Origin: Streptomyces sp. NBC_00490 | GTDB lineage: Bacteria > Actinomycetota > Actinomycetes > Streptomycetales > Streptomycetaceae | Direction of reading: 5' to 3' | NCBI RefSeq assembly: GCF_036013645.1 | Contig: NZ_CP107869.1 | Span: 2,294,001 to 2,358,000 of the forward strand | Length of the DNA: 64,000 nucleotides | Part shown: positions 8,097 to 16,956 of the stretch, one piece after another | Layout: each line of letters begins with the position of its first letter | Position numbering within the stretch: the first letter of the stretch is position 1 | The notes under the pieces: generated by a model | What the model was told of the DNA's origin: nothing | The model's input: the letters and a program-made list of their open reading frames with translations, nothing else | Database searches by the model: none | Position numbers and translations under genes: made by a program

Positions 8097-9515
8097 TCAC
8101 ATCATGGTGGCGTCCGGTCCGATCCGGCTGCGTACGGCTGTCTGGACCTCGGCTTCCTCGGCCGGGTCGGCGGCGAGGCGGCGGAGCTGTTCGACGACCC
8201 GGGCGTCACCGGTCTCGGCGTGCCGGGCGGCGATCTCGCGGGTGGTCTCCTCGCAGTCCCAGAGGCATTCGACGGCGAAGCCGGTGGGGTAGGAGGGGTC
8301 GGTGGCGGCGAGGGCCCGTGCGGCCCGGCCGCGCAGATGGGAGGAGGCCGTCTCCCGGTAGATGTGGCGGAGCACGGGTGCGGCGCAGGCGATGCCGAGC
8401 CGTCCGGTGCCGTCGACGAGGGTCCACAGGGTCGGTGCGTCCGGCCCTTCGCCTCGTACGGCCTCGCGCAGGGCCGCGAGCACCAGGTCCGTGTCCTGCG
8501 TTCCGCCGCGGCAGGCGAGCATGCGCCCGGCGGCGGCGCCCAGCGGATCGGGCCGGTGGACCCAGCCGCGGGCCCGGTCGACGGCGGCGACACTGCGCAT
8601 CCGTTCGAAGGCGTCGACGGCGGCCTCCACGACCGGCGCCGATCCGGTGACCACGGCCGCCTCGATGAGATCGAGAGCCTCCGGATCACTGCTGTCGGCG
8701 AGGTAGCGCAGCGCGGTGCAGCGGGCGCCCTCGGTGCCGTCCACGGCGGCGGCGACGATCTCGGTCCGGTCCTCCGGGCCCGCGACGGCCATCAGGCAGC
8801 GGGCGGCGGGCACATGGCGGGCGGTGCCGCGTTCGATGCCCTGCTCGGCCCACTCGAAGACCGCCTGCACGCTCCACCCCGGGCGGGGCCCGCTGGGTCG
8901 CATCTGGCGTTGCCAGCGGTCGAAACAGCCGGTCTCCTGGGCGGCACGTACGCGTGTGGCGATGGATTCGCGCGGATCCTCCGCCCACAGCCGCCACGGC
9001 CGTGGTTCGAAGGCGTCCCGCACGGTGGCGGCCAGCTCGGCCTCGCCCTCGGCGTCGGTGCCGAAGCGGGCCAGCACGGGGGCGGCCAGGGCGCGCAGCC
9101 CGGCGTCGTCGTCCCTGAGGGCGAGCTCGTCCAGGGCCCAGGCCCAGTTGGAGCCCGAGGCGGCGTACCTGCGCAGCAGTTCGAGCGCGTCCCGCCTGCC
9201 GTAGGAGGCGAGGTGCCCGAGGACCGCCAGGGCGAGCCCGGTGCGGGACTCCTCGTCGTCGAAGTGGTCCTCGACGTCGAAGAGATGGGTCTCGATCTCG
9301 TCCAGCTCACCGTTCAGATCGAGGTAGAGACGGGCGTAGTAAAGGGAGCGGTTCTCCACCTGCCAGTCGTGGCGGGGGTCCCGCAGCACGCAGTGGTTAA
9401 GAGCCGCGAGCGCCTCGGCGCGCGGTGCGGTGAGCGCGTGCAGTGTTCCGTCGCCGCGGCCCCTCTGGAGGAGGCCGAGCAGCGTACCGCTGGGCGCTAT
9501 GACCGGTTCGAACAT
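8097..9515 (-). CDS. HEAT-repeat-like protein of unknown function
   Basis: About 472 residues if begun at ATG 9515, which has GTGAGG upstream; an in-frame GTG at 9530 would add 5. The protein is soluble, acidic and almost all helical. Several 30-40 residue units of the type ALDLIEAAVVTGSAPVVEAA resemble HEAT/armadillo repeats, mainly from residue 230 on. There is no catalytic motif, signal peptide or membrane segment. Such proteins usually serve as binding scaffolds. It stands alone, convergent with pxpC and about 300 bases from an ankyrin-repeat gene on the same strand. Function unknown. Confidence 0.75.
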   Translation of the reverse strand: MFEPVIAPSGTLLGLLQRGRGDGTLHALTAPRAEALAALNHCVLRDPRHDWQVENRSLYYARLYLDLNGELDEIETHLFDVEDHFDDEESRTGLALAVLGHLASYGRRDALELLRRYAASGSNWAWALDELALRDDDAGLRALAAPVLARFGTDAEGEAELAATVRDAFEPRPWRLWAEDPRESIATRVRAAQETGCFDRWQRQMRPSGPRPGWSVQAVFEWAEQGIERGTARHVPAARCLMAVAGPEDRTEIVAAAVDGTEGARCTALRYLADSSDPEALDLIEAAVVTGSAPVVEAAVDAFERMRSVAAVDRARGWVHRPDPLGAAAGRMLACRGGTQDTDLVLAALREAVRGEGPDAPTLWTLVDGTGRLGIACAAPVLRHIYRETASSHLRGRAARALAATDPSYPTGFAVECLWDCEETTREIAARHAETGDARVVEQLRRLAADPAEEAEVQTAVRSRIGPDATMM

Positions 9516-9815
9516 GGGAAACAGCCTCACATCAAGCGTCGACGCAACCGGGATCTTGCTTTACCTGGCCGCGTGACAACACGTCGGGGCGCCCGCCGTT
9601 TCCTGCTTGCTGTAGACCATCTTCCTCTGCCTCTCGTCGGTGGCCCATGCGGGCCGCATCACGGCCCGCGCGGTGCGGCAACACCTGCCCGGCCATCGCG
9701 TCCGTGAATCACGACGTCATGATGACTCGGCACTCGCAGCTGCCGCGACCGAAATTTCGGCGGCCCTGTACCGCCTCCCCCGTTTTCCGTGTTTTTACTG
9801 GTCAGAACATCCGGG
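9516..9815. other. Intergenic region, no gene seen
   Basis: This 300-base gap separates the HEAT and ankyrin genes. I see no credible coding frame. It holds a 12-base palindrome, CCGAAATTTCGG at 9749-9760, of unknown meaning, and a locally AT-richer stretch next to the ankyrin stop. Confidence 0.5.
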
Positions 9816-10208
9816 TCAGTGTGCGCCGAACAAGTCGAGCAGTTCCGTCTTGGCGAACATCCGAGCGGTGTCGAGCGCCGACGGGGTCCCCGCGGCCGGG
9901 TCGGCACCGCTCTCCAGAAGAGCCTTGATGACGTCCGTCTCACCCTTGAAGACGGCCCCCGCGAGCGGGGTCTGGCCTCGGTCGTTGATCCGGTCGGCCT
10001 CGGCACCCCGGGCGAGCAGCGCCCGGACCGCGTCGGCGTGGCCGTGATAGGCGGCGAGCATCACGAGGGAGTCGCCACGGTCGTTGGTGAGGTTGGCCGG
10101 AACACCCGCGTCGACGTACGCCACGAGCGCCTCGGTCTGACCCCGGCGGGCCAGATCGAAGATCTTGGTCGCCAGCTCCACGACCTCGGGGTCGGGGGCT
10201 TCAGTCAT
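9816..10208 (-). CDS. Small ankyrin-repeat protein
   Basis: 130 residues making about three ankyrin repeats. The repeating pattern GDSLVMLAAYHGHADAVRALLARGA, then GQTPLAGAVFKGETDVIKALLESGA, is unmistakable (broken here only for description: each unit has the TPL/SLV turn and the ALL-GA helix). A short helical cap (residues 1-25) precedes them. Soluble and cytoplasmic, with no enzyme motif. Ankyrin repeats mediate protein-protein binding; the partner is unknown. Many actinobacteria carry such single small proteins. Confidence 0.88.
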   Translation of the reverse strand: MTEAPDPEVVELATKIFDLARRGQTEALVAYVDAGVPANLTNDRGDSLVMLAAYHGHADAVRALLARGAEADRINDRGQTPLAGAVFKGETDVIKALLESGADPAAGTPSALDTARMFAKTELLDLFGAH

Positions 10209-10470
10209 CGGCCGGACCGCCTCTCATACAACCGTTCAGGTGAATCGCCAGGGTACTGGCTCGCGCGGCACATGACCCGATGTGCCGGAGGTAAAGATCA
10301 CCACTGACCCGGTCGGACGCAAGTCCCCTGCTCATCCGGCCGAAGCCGACCCCGCTGAGCGAGTGAAATCAATAGAAATTCACCCAGTTGCACCTTTTAT
10401 CGTATGGATACATGCTGTGAGCCTGGAAGTACTCATGGTGACTGTCCCCACCTGAACCAGGAGCACTCAC

Positions 10471-10665
10471 ATGATCTTCTCCATCTCGGGCGTCGTGCTG
10501 CTCGGCATCGTCGTCTTCATCTTCTTCCGCAAGGACGGCCTCAAGGCGTCGCACGCCCTGGTCGCCGCCCTGTTCGGCTTCTACCTGGCAAGCACGGCCA
10601 TCGCCCCCAGCATCAAGGCGGGCGGCGAGAGCCTCGCGAGCCTCCTCGGCGGCATCAAGTTCTGA
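10471..10665 (+). CDS. Small membrane protein
   Basis: 64 residues from ATG 10471, with AGGAG eight bases upstream. Residues 1-20 (MIFSISGVVLLGIVVFIFF) form one membrane helix. A second hydrophobic stretch (HALVAALFGFYLASTAIA) follows a short basic loop, and the C-terminus is Gly/Ser-rich. It lies 40 bases ahead of the FtsK-like gene and is probably cotranscribed with it, suggesting the two membrane proteins work together. This pairing recalls the small Spd-type membrane proteins next to TraB-type translocases, but I cannot show homology. Confidence 0.75.
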   Translation: MIFSISGVVLLGIVVFIFFRKDGLKASHALVAALFGFYLASTAIAPSIKAGGESLASLLGGIKF

Positions 10666-10705
10666 CGCCGTTCCTCCCGTCCGTACGCACCTCCAGGAGA
10701 CAGCA

Positions 10706-12268
10706 GTGGCCCGGCGCCCCCTCCCCCGCATCCTGAGCACAGGCAGCGCGCAGATCGCCCGGAGCCGGGAGCTGGCCCGGACGGCGGCCGACAGCGCCAC
10801 CGACGTCCTCCACCCGCTGATCACGATCACTCGCGGTCTGCGCCGGCTGGCTTCGGCCGGGCGGCGCAGGTGGGCCGACACCCCCAAGGACAAGCGCGGG
10901 CCACTGCTTTTCCTGGTGGCCTCGGTCGTCCTGGTCGTGGCGCTCGTGCCGTACGGGCCGCTGCTCGCCGTCATCACCCTGATGGCGGCGGCAGCCTGGC
11001 AGGGCCGGGACCGCACCCCAGCGGCCCCGGACGGCCCCGACGAGTCGCAGACACAGCGCCTGCGGTCTCTGTACGAGGCTCTGGTGCCGTACTTCTCGAC
11101 CGCCGAGGACCCGGATCCCCTCTTCACCCACGGCGGCGAGTGGGACAAGGCGTTCCCGGTGTACGAGTTCGACGAGACGGGGCGGATCACCCAGCTCGTG
11201 ATCCGCTACCCCGCGTACTTCACGGACGGCGAGGCCGACTCCCGCGCGCGGATCGAGCAATTGCTGCACGCCAAGTCGGGCCGCGGCCGGGAGTACCGCT
11301 TCGCATGGGACGAGGAGGGCAACCAGCTCTCCGTCACCGTCCTGCCGCCGCTGCCGACCGACATCGCCGCCCAGCGTTTCGTCACGTCCCCCGGCGAGAC
11401 GGTCCTCGGCTTCACCGATCCCACCGAGGTCCGGCGCACGCTCCCGCTCACCTACGGCGAGGAGCAGCGCGACGTCCCCCCGGTCGTCTGGCGCACCGGC
11501 GCCCGCTCCACCGAGCCGCACCTGCTGGTCATGGGCCAGCCGGGCAGCGGCACCTCGACCCTGCTGCGCTCCATCGCGCTCCAGGCGCTCCTCCACGGCG
11601 ACGTGGTGATCATCGAGGGCGGCGGCACCGGGGAGTACACCTGCCTCACCGGCCGGGACGGCGTCCTGGCGGTCGAGTGCGGACTGACCGGGGCGCTGGC
11701 GAGCCTGGAGTGGGCCGCCACCGAGACGGAGCGGCGCCTGATCGCCATGAACCGGGCGCGCCAGGCGGGCCACCAGCCACCGGACGACACGAAGCGTCCG
11801 CTGTGGATCCTCCTGGACCGCCCGAGCGCGTTCACCCACCTGGCCGCCGCCGACGGCCATCGCGACCCGCAGTCCCTCCTCCAGGTCCCCCTGCGGCACG
11901 GCCGGGCGGCGGGTGTCACCGTGGTCGTGGCCGACCAGTTCGACAGCGCGGACGCGCTGAGCGACGCGGTACGCCAGCACACACGCGCGCGGGTCGTCCT
12001 GGGCCCGGCGACTCCGGAGCAGCTGGCCGCGGTCCTGGGCGCTCCCCCGCGCACGACCCCGGCCGCGGACGTCCCGCCCGGCCGCGGCTACGCCCGCCTG
12101 GGCACGGGGCCCGTCCATCGCCTTCAGGTACCGGCGACACCCGACCCGCACGACGAGGAGACGAGCGAGACGGCCCGGCAGGCGGTGCTGGCGTTGCTGC
12201 CGCCGCTGACGACTCCGGCCGACGCGGAGACGGTCCCCGCGGAGGCGATGGCCGCCGACGCGCCGTAG
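10706..12268 (+). CDS. FtsK-like membrane ATPase homologue with degenerate P-loop
   Basis: 520 residues from GTG 10706, with AGGAG seven bases upstream. Residues about 66-97 are hydrophobic, enough for one or two membrane helices. An FtsK/SpoIIIE-like fold follows from about 255. The P-loop position reads GQPGSGTSTL (277-286): the invariant lysine is threonine (residue 283). The Walker B region reads LWILLDRPS, lacking the usual DE pair. Translocases of this family pump DNA or peptides, but this copy may bind nucleotide weakly or not at all. No integrase or replication gene lies nearby, so it does not look like part of an integrative element. Confidence 0.75.
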   Translation: MARRPLPRILSTGSAQIARSRELARTAADSATDVLHPLITITRGLRRLASAGRRRWADTPKDKRGPLLFLVASVVLVVALVPYGPLLAVITLMAAAAWQGRDRTPAAPDGPDESQTQRLRSLYEALVPYFSTAEDPDPLFTHGGEWDKAFPVYEFDETGRITQLVIRYPAYFTDGEADSRARIEQLLHAKSGRGREYRFAWDEEGNQLSVTVLPPLPTDIAAQRFVTSPGETVLGFTDPTEVRRTLPLTYGEEQRDVPPVVWRTGARSTEPHLLVMGQPGSGTSTLLRSIALQALLHGDVVIIEGGGTGEYTCLTGRDGVLAVECGLTGALASLEWAATETERRLIAMNRARQAGHQPPDDTKRPLWILLDRPSAFTHLAAADGHRDPQSLLQVPLRHGRAAGVTVVVADQFDSADALSDAVRQHTRARVVLGPATPEQLAAVLGAPPRTTPAADVPPGRGYARLGTGPVHRLQVPATPDPHDEETSETARQAVLALLPPLTTPADAETVPAEAMAADAP

Positions 12269-12369
12269 GAGGTTGCGGCAGTCGTGCGGCTACGGGGGCG
12301 TGTGTGGCCGGTCACGCCCACGCGGCGTCAGCCGCACAGCCCCGCGCCCCCAGGTGGATCCCGTCGCCG

Positions 12370-13869
12370 TCACGCCACAAATGTGCGCGGCACTTCGCCG
12401 CCTCCGGTACCGCCGCTCTCCACGACCCGAGCCGCGGCGGCCAACCTCGCCGCCGCCTCCTCCGCCACCGCGCCCCCCACGGTGAACGGCAGCCGTACAT
12501 ACCCCTCGAAGGCGCCGTCCACCCCGAACCGGGGCCCGGAGGGCACCCGGACTCCCACCCGCTCGCCGGCCTCGGCGATCCGGGACCCGGACAGACCCCC
12601 GGCGCGCACCCACAACGTCAGCCCACCCCTGGGCACCTCGAACTCCCACGTCGGCAGCTCCCGGCGGACCGCCGCGACCAGGGCGTCCCGGTTCTCCCGC
12701 GCCTGTCCACGCCGGATGTCCACGGCCTGCTCCCAGCCCCCCGTGCTGAACAGCCAGTTCACGGCCAGCTGCTCGACCACGGGCGTCCCGAGATCGGCGT
12801 ACGCGCGTGCCGCGACCAGGCTGCGGATGATGTCCGGGGCCGCGCGTACCCATCCGATGCGCATGCCCGCCCAGAAGGCCTTGCTGGCCGAGCCGACCGT
12901 GATCACCGTGGACCCGGCGGGATCGAACCCGCACACGGGCCGCGGCATCTCGACCCCCTCGTCCAGCCACAGCTCGCTCATCGTCTCGTCGGCGACCAGC
13001 ACCGTCCCCGCCGACCGGGCCGCGTCCACCAGCCGGCGCCGCTGGTCGTCGTCGGCCAGGGCGCCGGTCGGGTTGTGGAAGTCGGCGACGATGTACGCGA
13101 TCCGAGGCGCCGCGTCCCGCAGCACCTGCCGCCAGCGGTCCATGTCCCAGCCGGTCAGGCCCTCGGCCATCGCGACGGGCACGAGCCGCGCGCCGGCCTC
13201 ACGCATCAGCTGGAGGATGTTGGCGTACGACGGCGACTCGACGGCGATGCGCTCGCCGCGGCCTCCGAAGAGATGGCAGATCGCGTCGATGGCACCCATC
13301 GCCCCGGTGGTCACCATGATCTGCTCGGGCATCGTCGGGATCCCGCGCGCGGTGTACCGGTCGGCGATCATCGAGCGCAGCGCGGGCAGCCCCGCCGGGT
13401 AGTCGCCATGGGTGTGGGCGTACGGCGGCAGCTCCTCCAGGGCGCCCTGGACGGCACGGGTCAGCCACGGCTCGGGCGCCGGAAGCGCCGCACAGCCCAG
13501 ATCGATCACCGAGCCCAGTGCCTCGGGCGGCAGCGGCTCCAGGCCCCGCGCCGGCAGCGGGTTGCCCGCCGGAACGGCGGTCCAGCTGCCGGCCCCGCGC
13601 CGCGACTCCAGGAAGCCCTCGGCGCGCAGTGCCTCGTACGCCGCCGCCACCGTCGTCCGGCTGACGGACAGCGACAGGGCCAGCTCGCGTTCGGCGGGCA
13701 GTCGGGCGGCCACCGGGACACGGCCCTCCAGTACCAGCAGCCGGATGCCGTCGGCGAGCGCCCGGTAGGCGGGCGGTCGGCGCGTGCCGGGGCCCGCGGG
13801 ACGGTCCTGCTGGGAGTTGAGCAGCCGGGCGAGCTGCGCCGCTCCCACCGCCGAGGTCCACTGCGCCAT
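12370..13869 (-). CDS. MocR-type regulator, GntR domain fused to aminotransferase fold (YczR-like)
   Basis: 499 residues from ATG 13869. An N-terminal GntR winged helix (about 25-95, with RLPAERELALSLSVSRTTV) is linked to a fold-type I aminotransferase domain. The PLP lysine lies in the TVGSASKAFWAGMRIGW stretch, and YIVADFHNPTG holds the cofactor-binding Asn-Pro-Thr-Gly. MocR proteins use PLP as sensor rather than for catalysis. It is divergent from a YczE/YitT-type membrane protein gene, the arrangement known for the YczR subgroup, which is predicted to control yczE. No linked PLP-biosynthesis gene is visible. Confidence 0.9.
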   Translation of the reverse strand: MAQWTSAVGAAQLARLLNSQQDRPAGPGTRRPPAYRALADGIRLLVLEGRVPVAARLPAERELALSLSVSRTTVAAAYEALRAEGFLESRRGAGSWTAVPAGNPLPARGLEPLPPEALGSVIDLGCAALPAPEPWLTRAVQGALEELPPYAHTHGDYPAGLPALRSMIADRYTARGIPTMPEQIMVTTGAMGAIDAICHLFGGRGERIAVESPSYANILQLMREAGARLVPVAMAEGLTGWDMDRWRQVLRDAAPRIAYIVADFHNPTGALADDDQRRRLVDAARSAGTVLVADETMSELWLDEGVEMPRPVCGFDPAGSTVITVGSASKAFWAGMRIGWVRAAPDIIRSLVAARAYADLGTPVVEQLAVNWLFSTGGWEQAVDIRRGQARENRDALVAAVRRELPTWEFEVPRGGLTLWVRAGGLSGSRIAEAGERVGVRVPSGPRFGVDGAFEGYVRLPFTVGGAVAEEAAARLAAAARVVESGGTGGGEVPRTFVA

Positions 13870-13968
13870 GAAAATCAGTCCACCTTCCCCGAATTGGCCA
13901 TGGATGATCCTTCCACCCAAGCCACAGGGTGTCATGCACCAGGCCACCACGACCACAGGGGGCACCAC

Positions 13969-14622
13969 TTGTCCGCACAGAGCCGGCTCGGGCGCCGGCT
14001 GATCCAGCTGTACGCCGGTCTCGCCCTCTACGGAGCGAGTTCCGCGCTGCTCGTCGAGGCGGGCCTGGGGCTGGAGCCCTGGAACGTGCTGCACCAGGGC
14101 CTCGCCGAACTGACGGGCCTCACGATCGGCGTCGTGTCGATCTTCGTCGGCGCGGCGGTGCTCCTGCTGTGGATCCCGTTGCGCCAGCGCCCGGGCCTCG
14201 GCACGGTCTCCAACGTCTTCGTGGTCGGCATCGCCATGGACGGAACGCTCGCCGCGATGCCCGAGGCCCGCACCCTGGCCGTGCGGATCCCCCTTCTCCT
14301 GGCGGGCATCCTCCTCAACGGAGCGGCCACCGGTCTCTACATCGCCGCCCGCTTCGGGCCGGGGCCCCGCGACGGTCTGATGACCGGCCTGCACCAGCGC
14401 ACCGGCCGCTCGATCCGTCTGATGCGGACGGCCGTCGAGATCGCGGTCGTCGCCACCGGCTTCGCCCTTGGCGGCACCATCGGCATCGGCACGGTGCTCT
14501 ACGCGGTGTCCATCGGCCCGCTCGCCCAGCTCTTCCTGCGGATGTTCGATATCCCCTCGGCATCGGACAGCAGCACGGTCGTTGCCACCGGGCAACCCCG
14601 GCGCGCCATACTGCGTCGGTGA
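13969..14622 (+). CDS. YczE/YyaS/YitT-family membrane protein
   Basis: About 217 residues from a TTG at 13969, with a G-rich sequence upstream. An in-frame ATG at 13900 would add 23 polar residues but leave only 30 bases to the divergent regulator. Five or six membrane segments are visible, starting LYAGLALYGASSALLVEAGL; GPRDGLMTGLHQRTG is a family loop. YczE-type proteins are poorly characterised and the Bacillus member affects lipopeptide production. Its stop overlaps the next start by 4 bases (GTGA), coupling it to the phosphodiesterase. The MocR protein next door is the likely regulator. Confidence 0.8.
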   Translation: MSAQSRLGRRLIQLYAGLALYGASSALLVEAGLGLEPWNVLHQGLAELTGLTIGVVSIFVGAAVLLLWIPLRQRPGLGTVSNVFVVGIAMDGTLAAMPEARTLAVRIPLLLAGILLNGAATGLYIAARFGPGPRDGLMTGLHQRTGRSIRLMRTAVEIAVVATGFALGGTIGIGTVLYAVSIGPLAQLFLRMFDIPSASDSSTVVATGQPRRAILRR

Positions 14623-15386
14623 GCACCCGGATACGCCACCCCTACCTCGACCATCCCGGCCCGATCCCCTTCGCCCACCGGGGCGGCGCGGCGGACGGTC
14701 TGGAGAACACCCAGCTGCAGTTCCGGCGGGCGGTCGAGACCGGCTACCGGTATCTGGAGACCGACGTCCACGCCACGGCGGACGGTAAGCTCGTCGCCTT
14801 CCACGACAGCACCCTGGACCGGATGACCGACGGGGCGGGCCTGATCGCGGACCTGCCCTGGGCGGACGTGCGGCACGCGCGCGTGGCGGGCAAGGAGCCG
14901 GTGCCGCTCTTCGAGGATCTCCTGGAGACGTTTCCCGAGGCCCGCTGGAACATCGACCTCAAGGCCGAGTCGGCGCTCCATCCGCTCCTGGAGCTGATCG
15001 GGCGCACCGGCGCCTGGGACCGGATCTGCGTCGGCTCCTTCTCCGAGGCCCGGGTCGTACGCGCCCAGCGCCTGGCCGGCCCGCGCCTGGCGACCTCGTA
15101 CGGCACCCGGGGCGTCCTCAATCTGCGGCTGCGCTCCTGGGGTGTGCCGGCCGCGCTGCGTGTTTCCGCGGTCGCCGCCCAGGTGCCCGAGGCCCAGAAC
15201 GGCATCCAGGTCGTCGACCACCGCTTCGTGCGGACCGCCCACGCGCGCGGGCTGCAGGTGCACGTGTGGACCATCAATGATCCCGACGCCATGCACCGGC
15301 TCCTGGACCTGGGAGTGGATGGCATCATGACCGATCACATCGACACGTTGCGCAAGGTCATGGAGGACCGGGGCGTCTGGGTCTGA
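14619..15386 (+). CDS. Glycerophosphodiester phosphodiesterase
   Basis: 255 residues from GTG 14619, coupled to the preceding gene. The GDPD signature is complete: FAHRGGAADGLENTQ (catalytic His-Arg and the metal-binding Glu), LETDVHATADG, VAFHDSTLDRMTDG, and a C-terminal VWTINDPDAM. These enzymes split glycerophosphodiesters into sn-glycerol-3-phosphate and an alcohol using a divalent metal. There is no signal peptide, so it acts in the cytoplasm, probably in phospholipid turnover. Full length for the short bacterial type. Confidence 0.93.
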   Translation: MSTRIRHPYLDHPGPIPFAHRGGAADGLENTQLQFRRAVETGYRYLETDVHATADGKLVAFHDSTLDRMTDGAGLIADLPWADVRHARVAGKEPVPLFEDLLETFPEARWNIDLKAESALHPLLELIGRTGAWDRICVGSFSEARVVRAQRLAGPRLATSYGTRGVLNLRLRSWGVPAALRVSAVAAQVPEAQNGIQVVDHRFVRTAHARGLQVHVWTINDPDAMHRLLDLGVDGIMTDHIDTLRKVMEDRGVWV

Positions 15387-15442
15387 CGGCCCTCGCTCCC
15401 CTGGAACCGCGGACTGGGCGCGGGACCAGCGAGGGGGCCGGG

Positions 15443-16789
15443 TTGGGCATCGACGCCATACGGACGACGGGCGCCGACGAGGCCGCCGGGCGACGGCGCG
15501 AACAGCGCGGCTGGTACTTCTACGACTGGGCGTGCTCCGTCTACTCGACGAGCGTGCTCACCGTGTTCCTCGGCCCGTATCTGACCTCGGTGGCGGAGAA
15601 GGCCGCCGACGCGGACGGATACGTCCACCCCCTGGGCATTCCGGTGCGGGCCGGTGCCTTCTTCGCGTACTCGGTGTCCCTGTCCGTGATCGTGGCCGTG
15701 CTGGTGATGCCCCTGGTCGGCGTGGCGGCCGATCGCACGGGCCGCAAGAAGCCGCTGCTGGCGGCCGCCGCGTACACCGGGGCCACGGCGACGGCGGCCA
15801 TGTTCTTCCTCGGCGGCGACCGCTATCTGCTGGGCGGCGTCCTGCTCATCGTCGCGAACGCCGCGTCGGCCGTCGGGACGATGCTCTACAACTCCTACCT
15901 CCCGCAGATCGCCCCGCCCGAGGAACGCGACGCGGTCTCCTCCCGAGGCTGGGCCTTCGGCTACGCGGCGGGCTCGCTGGTGCTGGTGGTGAACCTGGTC
16001 CTCTACACCGCCCACGACTCCTTCGGCCTCTCGGAGGGCATGGCCGTCCGGATCTGTCTGGCGTCGGCGGGGCTGTGGTGGGGCGCCTTCACCCTCGTAC
16101 CGCTGCGGAGGCTGCACGACCGCCGGATGCCGCGGCAGGAGGCGACCGCGCCCGGCTTCCGCCAATTGGCGGCCACCGTCCGCGACATGCGCCGCCATCC
16201 CCTGACGCTCTCCTTCCTCCTGGCGTACCTCGTCTACAACGACGGCATCCAGACCGTGATCTCCCAGGCGTCCGTCTACGGTTCCGAGGAGCTCGGCCTC
16301 GGCCAGTCGACGCTCATCGGTGCCGTCCTGCTCGTCCAGGTGCTGGCGGTGGCGGGCGCGCTGGGCATGGGCCGGCTGGCCCGGGTGTACGGCGCGAAGC
16401 GCACGATCCTCGGTTCACTGGTGGCCTGGACGCTGACCCTGGGGGCGGGCTATTTCCTGCCCGCCGGGGCGCCTGCGTGGTTCTTCGTACTGGCCGCCGG
16501 GATCGGTCTGGTCCTCGGCGGCAGCCAGGCCCTGTCCCGCTCCCTGTTCTCCCACCTCGTCCCGCCGGGCAAGGAGGCCGAGTACTTCTCGGCGTACGAG
16601 ATGAGCGACCGCGGCATGAGCTGGCTGGGCCCGCTTCTGTTCGGGCTCACCTACCAGCTGACCGGAAGTTATCGGGACGCGATCATCTCGCTGGTGATCT
16701 TCTTCATCCTGGGGTTCTGCCTGCTCGCACGGGTGCCGGTGCGCCAGGCGATCGGCGACGCGGGAAACCCCGTTCCGGAGAAGATTTAG
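15443..16789 (+). CDS. MFS transporter of the UMF1 (Atg22-like) family
   Basis: 448 residues from a TTG at 15443, with GAGGGGG upstream. The RGWYFYDWACSVYSTSVLTVFL start is typical of UMF1 proteins, as are the ADRTGRKKPLL loop and the Ser-rich LVLGGSQALSRSLFSHL helix. About 12 membrane segments. Family substrates are uncertain; Atg22 exports vacuolar amino acids in yeast. CCCTCGCT at 15390-15397 can pair with AGCGAGGG at 15428-15435, which covers the ribosome-binding site, so the leader may fold back and limit translation. The gene follows the phosphodiesterase by 56 bases. Confidence 0.85.
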   Translation: MGIDAIRTTGADEAAGRRREQRGWYFYDWACSVYSTSVLTVFLGPYLTSVAEKAADADGYVHPLGIPVRAGAFFAYSVSLSVIVAVLVMPLVGVAADRTGRKKPLLAAAAYTGATATAAMFFLGGDRYLLGGVLLIVANAASAVGTMLYNSYLPQIAPPEERDAVSSRGWAFGYAAGSLVLVVNLVLYTAHDSFGLSEGMAVRICLASAGLWWGAFTLVPLRRLHDRRMPRQEATAPGFRQLAATVRDMRRHPLTLSFLLAYLVYNDGIQTVISQASVYGSEELGLGQSTLIGAVLLVQVLAVAGALGMGRLARVYGAKRTILGSLVAWTLTLGAGYFLPAGAPAWFFVLAAGIGLVLGGSQALSRSLFSHLVPPGKEAEYFSAYEMSDRGMSWLGPLLFGLTYQLTGSYRDAIISLVIFFILGFCLLARVPVRQAIGDAGNPVPEKI

Positions 16790-16813
16790 CGTTCAGCGGC
16801 AAAGGGCGGTAGT

Positions 16814-16839
16814 GTACGCGTTTGGCCTGCCAGGCGTAC
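16814..16839. terminator. Interrupted hairpin after the UMF1 gene
   Basis: GTACGC pairs with GCGTAC and, inside it, TGGC pairs with GCCA. It begins 25 bases after the MFS stop and probably ends that transcript ahead of the rbpA promoter region. Confidence 0.5.
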
Positions 16840-16875
16840 CGTTACTGCGCGTCAAAGATGCCGAAACGCTGGGTG

Positions 16876-16893
16876 ACATCTGCTAGCAGATGT
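16876..16893. promoter_or_regulatory. 18-base perfect palindrome upstream of rbpA
   Basis: ACATCTGCTAGCAGATGT is perfectly self-complementary. It lies about 80 bases upstream of the sigma-R-type promoter of rbpA and 87 bases after the preceding gene. It could be an operator for a dimeric regulator; I do not recognise the binding protein. Confidence 0.55.
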
Positions 16894-16956
16894 GACAAAG
16901 CGGGCGTAGGTGGGTACAACAAGGGGCGGCTACGACGGCGACGCATGACCCGGAAC

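Noticed and set aside
10471..12268. Possible integrative conjugative element, suggested by the FtsK/TraB-like gene
   Set aside because: No integrase, excisionase, replication gene, tRNA or attachment repeats are nearby, and the P-loop is degenerate.
13870..13968. Direct TCCACC-type repeats as MocR binding sites
   Set aside because: The repeats are short and irregular; they cannot be separated from chance in this GC-rich stretch.
12370..14595. A 741-codon minus-strand frame extending the MocR gene
   Set aside because: The N-terminal 242 codons are low-complexity shadow of the membrane protein gene; the GntR domain begins right after ATG 13869.
10870..14622. A 1250-codon open frame on the plus strand
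   Set aside because: Most of it is the shadow of the FtsK-like and MocR genes; only the last 217 or so codons (from 13969) encode the YczE-type membrane protein.
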